Source: UBA8389 sp964472175 (GTDB lineage Bacteria; Bacteroidota; Bacteroidia; Bacteroidales; UBA1402). Taken from it: 64,000 nt of DNA. Position numbers and translations under genes: made by a program. Positions 54,758 through 62,692 of this stretch are shown here, piece by piece. A model generated the notes under the pieces. The model was given only the letters and a program-made list of their open reading frames with translations. It was not told the DNA's origin and did no database searches. Every line of letters starts with the position of its first letter. The first letter of the stretch is position 1. The stretch is taken from positions 31,378 to 95,377 of the forward strand of contig CAYYJF010000002.1 of NCBI GenBank assembly GCA_964472175.1, in the 5' to 3' direction.

Positions 54758-55277
54758 CAAATGCTTGCCCAAATTCAGTGAACAGTTTTTTAAGCTGTTC
54801 ATCAATGAGTACGCCATTTTCATTAAAAGCCAAATGCGCACTTCCTACATAGACTTCAGGTTGCGGCATGGTTGGAATATTTAAGAATGCCAATACCTGT
54901 CGCAAATGGTGATTTGCTCCAAAACCGCCCAGATTTCCGGGTGAAGCACTGACTACAGCTCCTGGTTTTCCATTCCAAACGCTTTTTCCATAGGGACGTG
55001 AACCAATGTCCAGTGCATTTTTTAGTGCAGCAGGATAGGAGCGATTGTGTTCTGGTGTCACAAATAAAAATCCATCAAAGGATTGAATTTCATTTCTGAA
55101 ATCCACCCACTCCCGGGGAGGATTGGCGTCCAGGTCCTGATTGTATAAGGGCAGATTTCCAATGTCCACAAAATCAAAAGAAAGGCTTTTCGGGGCTACC
55201 GAAACAATTGCTTTTGCTGTGTTTTTGTTGAAAGAATTCGCTTGAAGGCTTCCAACAATGATGGCTATCTTTTTCAT
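54738..55277 (-). CDS. NADPH-dependent FMN reductase family protein
   Basis: A 179-residue flavodoxin-like protein of the ChrR/YieF group. The FMN phosphate loop (GSLQANSFNKN, residues 9-19) and PEHNRSYPAALKNALDIGSRP are typical. Members reduce quinones, chromate or azo dyes and protect against oxidative stress; the physiological substrate here is not known. Promoter box at 55308-55301. Confidence 0.9.
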   Translation of the reverse strand: MKKIAIIVGSLQANSFNKNTAKAIVSVAPKSLSFDFVDIGNLPLYNQDLDANPPREWVDFRNEIQSFDGFLFVTPEHNRSYPAALKNALDIGSRPYGKSVWNGKPGAVVSASPGNLGGFGANHHLRQVLAFLNIPTMPQPEVYVGSAHLAFNENGVLIDEQLKKLFTEFGQAFAAWVHA

Positions 55278-55300
55278 AAATATTATTTATTAATGTGAAA

Positions 55301-55308
55301 CAAATATA
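55301..55308 (-). promoter_or_regulatory. -7 promoter box of the FMN reductase
   Basis: TATATTTG on the minus strand, 23 bases before the start codon. Confidence 0.5.
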
Positions 55309-55359
55309 CGAGTTAATCTATAATTGTTGTTTTGTATTTGCATCGAATATTCCAATGTG

Positions 55360-55454
55360 CTCATTGCTTTCATCAATGAGTTAAAATCCAAATATAGCTC
55401 AAACCCCATTAGATTCGCATTTGGATTCACCCCTGAATGGAAAATTTCACCCCT
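55360..55454 (+). repeat. Inverted and direct repeats before the KASIII-like gene
   Basis: This is the longest non-coding gap in the window (55278-55554). It holds a 7-bp inverted repeat (55360-55366 / 55374-55380), a 9-bp inverted repeat AATCCAAAT / ATTTGGATT (55385-55393 / 55419-55427), and a 9-base direct repeat TTCACCCCT at 55426-55434 and 55446-55454, 20 bases apart, two helical turns. No gene or perfect -7 box is seen; TTCTTTTG at 55523-55530 is a one-mismatch box. Confidence 0.4.
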
Positions 55455-55554
55455 TATTTGCTTTATTCCTCCCTGTCCATGAAATCAAACACCAAAAGTT
55501 TGGATGGAATCTATCTTAGGCATTCTTTTGCGACAAAATAATTAATGACGACTT

Positions 55555-56631
55555 ATGATTTATAGTGTTATTACAGGTACAGGATCTTGTATCCCCGATC
55601 ACGTTCAAACCAATGATGCTTTTTTGAACCATGAATTTTTCGAAACCAATGGCCGAAAAATAGATAAATCAAATACAGAAATCATTGAAAAGTTTTGTGA
55701 CATCACCACCATTCAAACCAGACGATACGCAGGAGAAGAAGTACATACTTCTGATTTAGCGACTGAAGCAGGAAAACAAGCCCTGAATGATTCTGGAATT
55801 GATCCTGAAACATTGGATTACATCATTGTTGCCCATAATTTTGGAGATGTACGCTCCAATAGTAGCAGAGCCGATACGGTACCTTCAATCGCTGCCAGAG
55901 TCAAACATAATTTGGGTATTAAAAACCCTGCTTCTGTAGCGTATGATATAATTTTTGGATGCCCGGGATGGATTCAAGCCATGATTCAGGCCAATTATTA
56001 TATTCGTTCCGGCGATGCATCTCGTGTTTTGGTGATTGGTGCAGAAACCCTTTCAAAAATCAGCGATCCCCACGATAGGGACAGTATGATCTATGCAGAT
56101 GGAGCAGGAGCTGCTGTTTTGGAAGCAAAAGAAAGTGACACCCCCATCGGAATTTTAGCTCACAGCATGAGATCAGATACATTTCTATATTCAAACATGT
56201 TGTATATGGGGCCATCCAACAATCCGGATTATCCCGATAAAGAAAAATTATTTATCAAAATGAATGGGAGAAGGCTGTATCAATATGCACTGGACACTGT
56301 TCCCAAAGCCATTCAACAATGTTTGGACAAAGCTTCTCTGACATTGTCCGATATAGACAAAGTCTTGATCCATCAGGCCAACGGAAAAATGGATGATGCC
56401 ATTCTTGAAAGATTGTATTCTTTGTATGGACTCCACCCGGATTCAGAGAAAGTCATGCCTATGACCATTTCTGAATTGGGTAATTCTTCTGTGTCGACAG
56501 TCCCAACACTGTTGGATTTGATACGAAAAGGCAAAAAGAACGGACATTATATTCAATCGGATGATTTATTGGTGATGGCCTCTGTCGGTGCGGGAATGAG
56601 CATAAACGCAATTGTATACAAGGTCTATTAG
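55555..56631 (+). CDS. 3-oxoacyl-ACP synthase III family enzyme
   Basis: A condensing enzyme of the thiolase fold, 358 residues. The full catalytic triad of the KASIII family is present: Cys136 (IFGCPGW), His273 (LIHQANGKM) and Asn310 (LGNSSVST). It is longer than FabH (about 320), with insertions in the N-terminal half. Relatives of this size in Bacteroidota resemble DarB of dialkylresorcinol synthesis and other non-housekeeping KASIII enzymes, so a role in a special lipid is likelier than in general fatty acid synthesis. It is followed by a separate promoter, so it is not necessarily part of the next operon. Confidence 0.85.
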   Translation: MIYSVITGTGSCIPDHVQTNDAFLNHEFFETNGRKIDKSNTEIIEKFCDITTIQTRRYAGEEVHTSDLATEAGKQALNDSGIDPETLDYIIVAHNFGDVRSNSSRADTVPSIAARVKHNLGIKNPASVAYDIIFGCPGWIQAMIQANYYIRSGDASRVLVIGAETLSKISDPHDRDSMIYADGAGAAVLEAKESDTPIGILAHSMRSDTFLYSNMLYMGPSNNPDYPDKEKLFIKMNGRRLYQYALDTVPKAIQQCLDKASLTLSDIDKVLIHQANGKMDDAILERLYSLYGLHPDSEKVMPMTISELGNSSVSTVPTLLDLIRKGKKNGHYIQSDDLLVMASVGAGMSINAIVYKVY

Positions 56632-56713
56632 CCGTTTTTTTTTGGATTTATTTTTTAAGTGCAAAACAATTGACAAAAATGTCTAAAAATGGTTTTGCAT
56701 TTAAAAAATTAAA

Positions 56714-56721
56714 TACCTTTG
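56714..56721 (+). promoter_or_regulatory. -7 promoter box of the lipid operon
   Basis: TACCTTTG, perfect TAnnTTTG, 25 bases before ATG 56747. Five genes follow with gaps of twelve bases or less. Confidence 0.6.
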
Positions 56722-56746
56722 CCTTACTACGATGATACATTAGACC

Positions 56747-57211
56747 ATGTTTAACAACAAAACGATTGTATATACTTCGGGAACATTTGATATGTTTCAT
56801 GTGAATCACCTCCGAATGATTCAATATGCCCGTGGTTTGGCAGATTATTTAATTGTCGGTGTAAGTACGGATGAACTGGTCAAAACCTATAAATCTCCAC
56901 CAGTTATTCCATACGAAGAAAGATATCAAATTGTAGATGCCCTGAAAGCAACAGATTTGGTCATTCCACAACACACCCTGGATCACACTGAGATCGTCAA
57001 GAAATTGCATATCGACGCCTTTGTCGTGGGTGATGACTGGTTTGGTAAGTATGATTATCTGGAAAAATTGGGTGTTCAGGTTTTTTATTTTCCCTACGGA
57101 AATGGTGTTTCTTCTTCCAATTTGAAAAAAACAATCTTTGAAAATTATCATCAACATTTAAACGCTGAACGGCAAACCAAGCCGGATACCATTCAACATA
57201 ATGAAGAATAA
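56747..57211 (+). CDS. TagD-like cytidylyltransferase with HVNH motif
   Basis: Predicted to transfer CMP from CTP to an alcohol phosphate, giving CDP-alcohol and pyrophosphate. The 154-residue protein aligns with glycerol-3-phosphate cytidylyltransferase along its length: TSGTFDMFHVNHLRMI at the start, VGVSTDELV, KSPPVIPYEER, FVVGDDWFGKYDYL and NGVSSSNLKKTI. The nucleotide-binding HxGH motif reads HVNH (His18-Asn20-His21), so the usual glycine is asparagine. The substrate could be glycerol phosphate, phosphoethanolamine or another polyol phosphate. It overlaps the next gene by eleven bases. Confidence 0.82.
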   Translation: MFNNKTIVYTSGTFDMFHVNHLRMIQYARGLADYLIVGVSTDELVKTYKSPPVIPYEERYQIVDALKATDLVIPQHTLDHTEIVKKLHIDAFVVGDDWFGKYDYLEKLGVQVFYFPYGNGVSSSNLKKTIFENYHQHLNAERQTKPDTIQHNEE

Positions 57212-57932
57212 AGTTGCTTTTGTTACCGGTGGTTCAAGGGGCATTGGTAAGAATCTTTGTCTTCGTTTGCTCAAAGAAGGGTGGAATGTGATATTTACTT
57301 ATCTGTCGAATGAAACAGCGGCGGAACAAGCTTTGTCCGAATTTCAGCGTATCGAAGGCCGATGGGCTCTCCCCTTAAAAGTGGATATTTCCAGGGAGGA
57401 CAGTCCCGAAATCATAGCTTCATTTATTGAAACAAACAATATCCATTTAGATGTTCTTGTTTTCAATGCCGGAGTCACAGACAGAACCGAGTTTGGCTCC
57501 ATTCAAACGGAAGCATGGACACGCATTTTTTATGCCAATGTCCATTTTCCTGTTTTTTTACTTCAAAAGCTTGCCATGCGTCTGAATGTAGGATGCAGCA
57601 TCTTATTCACCGGCTCTTTGATGGCCATTCATCCGCATTCAGTATCCCTGTCATACGGTGTAACAAAATCAACGGTTCATGCCTTGATCAAAAATCTTGT
57701 AAAGTTTTATGCCGACAAAAATATTCGCGTCAATGGTGTAGCTCCAGGGTTTATTGAAACAGATTGGCACGTTGGAAAAACGAAAGAAATAAGAAACAAT
57801 ATTGAATCAAAAATTGCATTAAAACGCTTTGGGGAGCCCGACGAGGTAACCGATGTCTTTATGATGCTTATTCAAAACACCTACATCAACGGAGAAATTG
57901 TTGTTTGTGACGGTGGATACTCCTACAAGTAA
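57201..57932 (+). CDS. Short-chain dehydrogenase/reductase in the lipid operon
   Basis: A 243-residue Rossmann-fold oxidoreductase. The cofactor loop is TGGSRGIG (residues 9-16), the NAG motif is at 89-91, and the catalytic Ser139, Tyr152 and Lys156 are present. The overall pattern resembles FabG-like reductases. In this operon it may make the alcohol headgroup or reduce a keto-acyl intermediate; the sequence does not decide. Its start lies inside the cytidylyltransferase coding end, so translation is probably coupled. Confidence 0.88.
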   Translation: MKNKVAFVTGGSRGIGKNLCLRLLKEGWNVIFTYLSNETAAEQALSEFQRIEGRWALPLKVDISREDSPEIIASFIETNNIHLDVLVFNAGVTDRTEFGSIQTEAWTRIFYANVHFPVFLLQKLAMRLNVGCSILFTGSLMAIHPHSVSLSYGVTKSTVHALIKNLVKFYADKNIRVNGVAPGFIETDWHVGKTKEIRNNIESKIALKRFGEPDEVTDVFMMLIQNTYINGEIVVCDGGYSYK

Positions 57933-57944
57933 AGAGAAAGAAAG

Positions 57945-58847
57945 ATGGAAAAAAAAATAACCCCCTCATTCAAAGAATCATTAAAATCCTGGGATACCGA
58001 GAATATTTTAGACAGATATTTTTACAGACCGCTTGGCTATAAAATTGCAGTACTATTAAATGGAACAGGTGTCACCCCGAATCTGGTTACCATTATTAGC
58101 ATTTTTGTTGGCGTTTTTGGCTGTATCTTATTCTATCCAAATGATTTGTATTTAAATTTGTTGGGATTTCTGATTTTGGTTTTTGCCAATATTTTGGATT
58201 GCGTTGATGGGCAGCTGGCTCGAATTTCAGGGATTAAATCTGAAATTGGTCGGATATTAGATGGCTTTTGCGGAGATATCTGGTTTTTGACCTTTTATAC
58301 AGTGATGGCCCTGCGTATGATGACTTACGACCATTGGGGGTTGTGGTCAATTGCCATTGTTGCCGTTTCCGCACTTTCACATCTATATCAGGCTGGTATG
58401 GTCGATTATTATAAAACCCTGCACCTGCATTTTATAAAAAAAGGTCAAAACAGTGAATTCGGTTTTTCTGATTCAATCAAAGAAAAGTTGAACCAATTGG
58501 AATGGAAAAAGAATCCGGATAAGAAATTCTTCCTCAAGCTTTATTATCTATATACCCTTCAGCAAGAACGCTCAACGCCCCAATTATCGGCTTATGTGAA
58601 GCATTTGAATGAGATTGAACCGAATGGTTATTCTGAGCAAACAGTTCTTCAATTTAGAAGTAAAAGTTTGAAAATGATGCCCTTACTCGATTCTATGACT
58701 TTCAATACAAGAAGTCTGGTGATGATTCTTTCTTTGGTTTTACAGTTGGAGTGGGTTTATTTTGTGTTTGAAATCATCTTACTCAATATATTGTTGTGGA
58801 TTTCAGTCGGCAGACACGAGAAGATGTGTAAACTGTTGAACCATTAA
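57945..58847 (+). CDS. CDP-alcohol phosphatidyltransferase family enzyme
   Basis: An integral membrane enzyme that joins a CDP-activated alcohol or lipid to an acceptor. The 300-residue protein has the signature D85xxD88GxxAR93x8G102xxxD106, clear and in membrane context. The fourth aspartate, normally three residues after the third, is glycine here (Gly110) with an aspartate at 111, one position late. A soluble insertion of about 70 residues (roughly 160-235) separates the catalytic helices from the last ones. Gene order makes the upstream cytidylyltransferase the likely source of its CDP-substrate. Confidence 0.88.
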   Translation: MEKKITPSFKESLKSWDTENILDRYFYRPLGYKIAVLLNGTGVTPNLVTIISIFVGVFGCILFYPNDLYLNLLGFLILVFANILDCVDGQLARISGIKSEIGRILDGFCGDIWFLTFYTVMALRMMTYDHWGLWSIAIVAVSALSHLYQAGMVDYYKTLHLHFIKKGQNSEFGFSDSIKEKLNQLEWKKNPDKKFFLKLYYLYTLQQERSTPQLSAYVKHLNEIEPNGYSEQTVLQFRSKSLKMMPLLDSMTFNTRSLVMILSLVLQLEWVYFVFEIILLNILLWISVGRHEKMCKLLNH

Positions 58848-58857
58848 AAGTTAAGAG

Positions 58858-59907
58858 ATGAAGTTTGCAACGATAAATGGGCGAAATGCATTCTTTATAA
58901 TAGGATTTCTTTTGTTGCTTGCTTTGGCATGGGCCATCGGTTTTGATGTCATTCTTGATAACATCCGTAAAACCGGTTGGTGGTTTGTGGCCATTATTGG
59001 TATGTGGCTCCCCATATATGCCATCAATACATGGTCTCTGAACTTAATTATCAGAGACAACAATCCCCAAAACAGGGCAGTCCCTTTTATGCAAATTTTA
59101 AAAGTGAATATCAGTGGATTTGCTTTAAAGGCTGCGACACCATTGGGATTCATTGGGGGTGATCCATACAAAATCATTGAGTTTAAACGCTTTTTCGGGG
59201 TAGAAAAAGCCACTTCATCGGTTGTTTTATACACCATGACACACATTTCTGCCCAATTCATATTCTGGGCGCTGTCCATCGTTGTGGCAGTATTGTTTGT
59301 GCCCAAAGCTGCTGCTTGGAATTTGACATTGCTGATTTCATTTATTTGCTTTATTTTGGTCTTGTATTTATTGTGGCGGGGATATAAACATGGAATGACA
59401 GTTGCATTTTTTGGTGTGATGTCAAAAATTCCATATATCAAACGAAAACTTTTGCCCTTTTGCCAATCACATAAAGATCGGTTTGTTCAAATTGACGAAC
59501 AAATATCACACTTGTATCACCACAGAAGAAAAGTTTTCATTCAGAGCTTGTTGCTGGAATTTGTGGCCAGGGTACTTAATTGCATAGAAGTATATATTAT
59601 ATTACGTTCTGCACACATGGATATTACCCTGGTTCAATCCATTGTGGTATACTCTTTTATGAGTCTGTTTACAAACATTCTGTTTTTTTCACCCATGCAA
59701 CTTGCCACACGGGAAGGGGGATTTGTTTTGGCCATCAGTGCTTTGGGATTGCCCGGAAGTATGGGAATCTACGTCAGTTTGGTTACCAGAGTCAGAGAAT
59801 TGGTCTGGATTGGTACCGGTGTTCTACTCATGAAGGTACTTCCTTCGTATATGCCCAGAAAGTTGAAAGAATGTAGTTGCGATCCTTCAAATCAATCTGA
59901 TCAATGA
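58858..59907 (+). CDS. Lysylphosphatidylglycerol synthase TM-domain (flippase-like) protein
   Basis: A 349-residue inner-membrane protein with about eight helices, resembling the UPF0104/AglD-type module that in MprF flips aminoacyl-lipids. The markers ATPLGFIGGDPYK near residue 93 and the SPMQLATREGGFV block are typical. There is no synthase domain, so it is expected to move a lipid across the membrane. Placed between the CDP-alcohol enzyme and an acyltransferase, it is a good candidate to translocate their product. Confidence 0.82.
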   Translation: MKFATINGRNAFFIIGFLLLLALAWAIGFDVILDNIRKTGWWFVAIIGMWLPIYAINTWSLNLIIRDNNPQNRAVPFMQILKVNISGFALKAATPLGFIGGDPYKIIEFKRFFGVEKATSSVVLYTMTHISAQFIFWALSIVVAVLFVPKAAAWNLTLLISFICFILVLYLLWRGYKHGMTVAFFGVMSKIPYIKRKLLPFCQSHKDRFVQIDEQISHLYHHRRKVFIQSLLLEFVARVLNCIEVYIILRSAHMDITLVQSIVVYSFMSLFTNILFFSPMQLATREGGFVLAISALGLPGSMGIYVSLVTRVRELVWIGTGVLLMKVLPSYMPRKLKECSCDPSNQSDQ

Positions 59908-60797
59908 AGAAACACGTCGTCGAAAGTCGAAATTTGGAAGCTGTTTCTCCTATGTTTCGGGGTGAAAACAGGGAATGGATTCGGAAAATCGCCATGCGCC
60001 TTTTTGGCATTGATAAGGTGAATGATTTGTATGAACGGTCCTGCACATTGAAAGGAGCTGAATTTGCAGAAAGTATTCTGGATGATTTGGGTGTCAAATA
60101 TATCGTAGGCAATCCTGAACGCTTGTCTGCATTGCCGGAGGGCGCATTTATTACCGTTTCCAATCATCCCTATGGTGGTTTGGATGGCATCATGTTGATT
60201 GATCTAATGGCACATTTGCGTCCGGATTACAAAGTCATGGTGAATCAGTTTTTGTCGTTGGTAGAAGCTATGAATGAAAATTTCATTTCCGTCATACCAA
60301 AAGTCGGGAAAAAAAGTCCCAACCCAACGGCAGTGCTGAACAGTATCAGAGAAACCTTGAATCGGTTGAAAGAAGGTCACCCCATAGGCTTTTTTCCTGC
60401 CGGTGCCGTTTCTATGTATTTTTTGTCAACACTGAGTATTCGTGACAGGCAATGGCAAGAAGGTGTTTTGAAAATCATTCAAAAATCGAATGTTCCTGTC
60501 GTTCCAATACGATTTTTTGATAGGAACTCCAGATTCTTTTATTTTTTGGGCGCCATCAATTGGCGTGTACGTCTTGTCCGGATGTCCCATGAATTGTTCA
60601 ATAAACGTGGAAAACTACAAAGAATTGGCATTGGAAATCTGATAAAACCTGAACAAATTTCAGCCTGTAAAAACATCAAAGAATTGAACAAACTTTTGCG
60701 GAAGAGTGTTTATAAAATGCCGCTACCTGAAAATTGGAAAACCCAGGAAGATCACAAATCAAATTTTGAACAATCATTGATAGAAAAGATTGTTTGA
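59904..60797 (+). CDS. Lysophospholipid acyltransferase family protein
   Basis: A 297-residue acyltransferase of the hemolysin-like Bacteroidota branch. The catalytic block is NHPYGGLDG (His88, Asp94), followed by FFPAGAVS in place of the PEG motif and a conserved PIRFFDRNSRFFY segment. It would add an acyl chain to a lysolipid or alcohol. The start overlaps the preceding gene by four bases. The last 46 bases overlap the convergent HPPK-like gene. Confidence 0.87.
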   Translation: MKKHVVESRNLEAVSPMFRGENREWIRKIAMRLFGIDKVNDLYERSCTLKGAEFAESILDDLGVKYIVGNPERLSALPEGAFITVSNHPYGGLDGIMLIDLMAHLRPDYKVMVNQFLSLVEAMNENFISVIPKVGKKSPNPTAVLNSIRETLNRLKEGHPIGFFPAGAVSMYFLSTLSIRDRQWQEGVLKIIQKSNVPVVPIRFFDRNSRFFYFLGAINWRVRLVRMSHELFNKRGKLQRIGIGNLIKPEQISACKNIKELNKLLRKSVYKMPLPENWKTQEDHKSNFEQSLIEKIV

Positions 60798-61189
60798 ATT
60801 TTTTCAAGCAAATTTTTCTTGCATACAATGTAAAAATGCTGCTCAACTTCCCATGTTCGAAGAATTTCATTGTTCCACTCTACCAAATCCAGATCAAGGT
60901 GAACAATTTTGTGATGGGTTTCAGATCGTATTCTTCCAAGCTTCGATTCTACAGACTTCAACAAAACAATCATTTCATCCAATGAACAATGGGTGAGGCC
61001 GAAGCCAACGACGTTGTCATAGGGGGGAATATCCGGACATTCATGCCCTTTTTTGTCGATGGCAGTACTACGAATAACGGATGAGGTGTAAAAAAAAGCG
61101 TTGAATTCTTTCTTCATCATTGTAATCGCTTTCGGAATGGTGGTTTCCGATTGAAAATTGGAACCAATCGAAATAAAAAAATGATTCAT
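60752..61189 (-). CDS. Divergent HPPK-like protein (FolK family)
   Basis: A 145-residue protein that begins like hydroxymethyl-dihydropterin pyrophosphokinase (FISIGSN), has a helix with AITMMKKEF, a ...KLGRIR strand and the metal-binding aspartates in HLDLDLVEW. Missing or changed: the glycine after SN, the RWxPR segment before the aspartates (here SETHHKIV) and the proline-rich C-terminal block with the conserved arginine. It may be a HPPK paralogue with altered activity. I use ATG 61189 because it starts the conserved strand directly. It overlaps the acyltransferase end by 46 bases. Confidence 0.6.
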   Translation of the reverse strand: MNHFFISIGSNFQSETTIPKAITMMKKEFNAFFYTSSVIRSTAIDKKGHECPDIPPYDNVVGFGLTHCSLDEMIVLLKSVESKLGRIRSETHHKIVHLDLDLVEWNNEILRTWEVEQHFYIVCKKNLLEKIQTIFSINDCSKFDL

Positions 61190-61270
61190 ACATGCTTCTT
61201 TTGCGGTAAAAATAGTCATTGCTATTGAAATCAAAAAATGATTATCTTTATCAATTAAATTTTCTTGAAA

Positions 61271-62692
61271 ATGAAAAAAAAGATGCGGTTTTTTTGTGCG
61301 CTTTTGGCTTGCTTCTCTGTGGCCCTTTCTATCAATGCAAAATCAAATGGCGATTCCTTGAAACATGTCTTGCAAATCAATTTGCGTAATGAAGTGAACA
61401 GCGTTACATGGATGGAAATCAAAAAAGGCCTGGAAAAAGCACATACAGCGCAGTATGATGCTGTCATCATCAATATGAATACCTATGGGGGTGAGGTGCT
61501 TTATGCCGATTCTATCAGAACTTCCATTTTAAATTCCAGCATCCCGGTTGCTGCTTACATCAACAACAATGCAGCATCAGCAGGCGCATTAATCGCCATT
61601 GCATGTGATCGTATTTTTATGAAACAATCTGCAACGATGGGTGCATCAACCGTTGTTGATCAGACAGGGGCCGCTGCTCCGGATAAATATCAATCTTATA
61701 TGCGGGGTATTATTCGTGCGACAGCCGAATCTGCAGGAAAAGATACGCTTGTTCAGGGAACGGATACCGTGTACAAATGGAAAAGAGATCCAAAAATTGC
61801 AGAAGCCATGGTCGATCCTGACATTTTCATTGCCGAATTGATAGACACAGGAAAGGTCTTAACATTAACGGCCTCTGAAGCCCTTCAGGTTGGATACTGT
61901 GATTCCATTGTAAATTCAACGGATGATATTGTTGCTTCATTTTCAGGGTTTTCCAATTATAAGCTCGATGTATATAAGCTGAATAGTTGGGATAAGATTA
62001 AGGGCCAATTGATGGGTACAGCACTCAGAGCCATTCTCATCATGCTCATTATTGGTGGCATCTGGTTTGAATTGCAAGCACCAGGAATTGGCATGCCAAC
62101 ACTGGTGTCAGTTGTTTCGGCCATATTTTATTTTGCACCCTTGTATATGGATGGTTTGGCTCAAAACTGGGAAATTATTGTTTTTGTGATCGGGTTTATA
62201 CTCTTGTTTTTAGAAGTTATGGTTTTCCCGGGATTTGGAGTCGCCGGAGTCTCCGGCATATTGTGCATGATTACAGGTTTAACCGCTGCTTTGGTCGATA
62301 ATGACTTGTTTGAATTTAGTTTTTCACACATGGAAGTGTTGGTTGTTCCTTTGGCAACAGTTTCTCTGAGTATCTTTTCTGCTGTTTTTTTAAGCATCTG
62401 GTTGTCTAAAAAAATTGGGAATAAAGGTTCTTTTTTGGAGTTTGCAGCTTTAAACACCACACAGAGTACAGGTAATGGCTACCTGGGAGTTCCCGTAGAA
62501 TTCGCTGAATTGGTCGGTGCCACAGGAATTGCAGATACAATACTCAGGCCATCCGGAAAGGTTCGTATTCAAGAAAAACTGTTTGATGCCAAATGTACCT
62601 ACGGCTTTATAGACAAAGGTGCACAAATTATGGTCGTTGGTTTTGAATCTGGTCAATTGTATGTGGAACCCGTTTCCCAAACGACTGTTTAA
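61271..62692 (+). CDS. NfeD-family membrane serine protease
   Basis: A 473-residue membrane protein with a signal sequence, an N-terminal ClpP-class protease domain with the catalytic serine in NNNAASAGALIA (Ser103) and the lysine in PDKYQSYMRG (Lys139), then four or more membrane helices, and a C-terminal OB-fold NfeD domain (about 390-470). Such proteins cleave stomatin-like membrane partners and act in membrane quality control. No stomatin (SlipA/SPFH) gene is adjacent in the window. Its 3' end overlaps the HipA-like gene by 65 bases. Confidence 0.9.
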   Translation: MKKKMRFFCALLACFSVALSINAKSNGDSLKHVLQINLRNEVNSVTWMEIKKGLEKAHTAQYDAVIINMNTYGGEVLYADSIRTSILNSSIPVAAYINNNAASAGALIAIACDRIFMKQSATMGASTVVDQTGAAAPDKYQSYMRGIIRATAESAGKDTLVQGTDTVYKWKRDPKIAEAMVDPDIFIAELIDTGKVLTLTASEALQVGYCDSIVNSTDDIVASFSGFSNYKLDVYKLNSWDKIKGQLMGTALRAILIMLIIGGIWFELQAPGIGMPTLVSVVSAIFYFAPLYMDGLAQNWEIIVFVIGFILLFLEVMVFPGFGVAGVSGILCMITGLTAALVDNDLFEFSFSHMEVLVVPLATVSLSIFSAVFLSIWLSKKIGNKGSFLEFAALNTTQSTGNGYLGVPVEFAELVGATGIADTILRPSGKVRIQEKLFDAKCTYGFIDKGAQIMVVGFESGQLYVEPVSQTTV

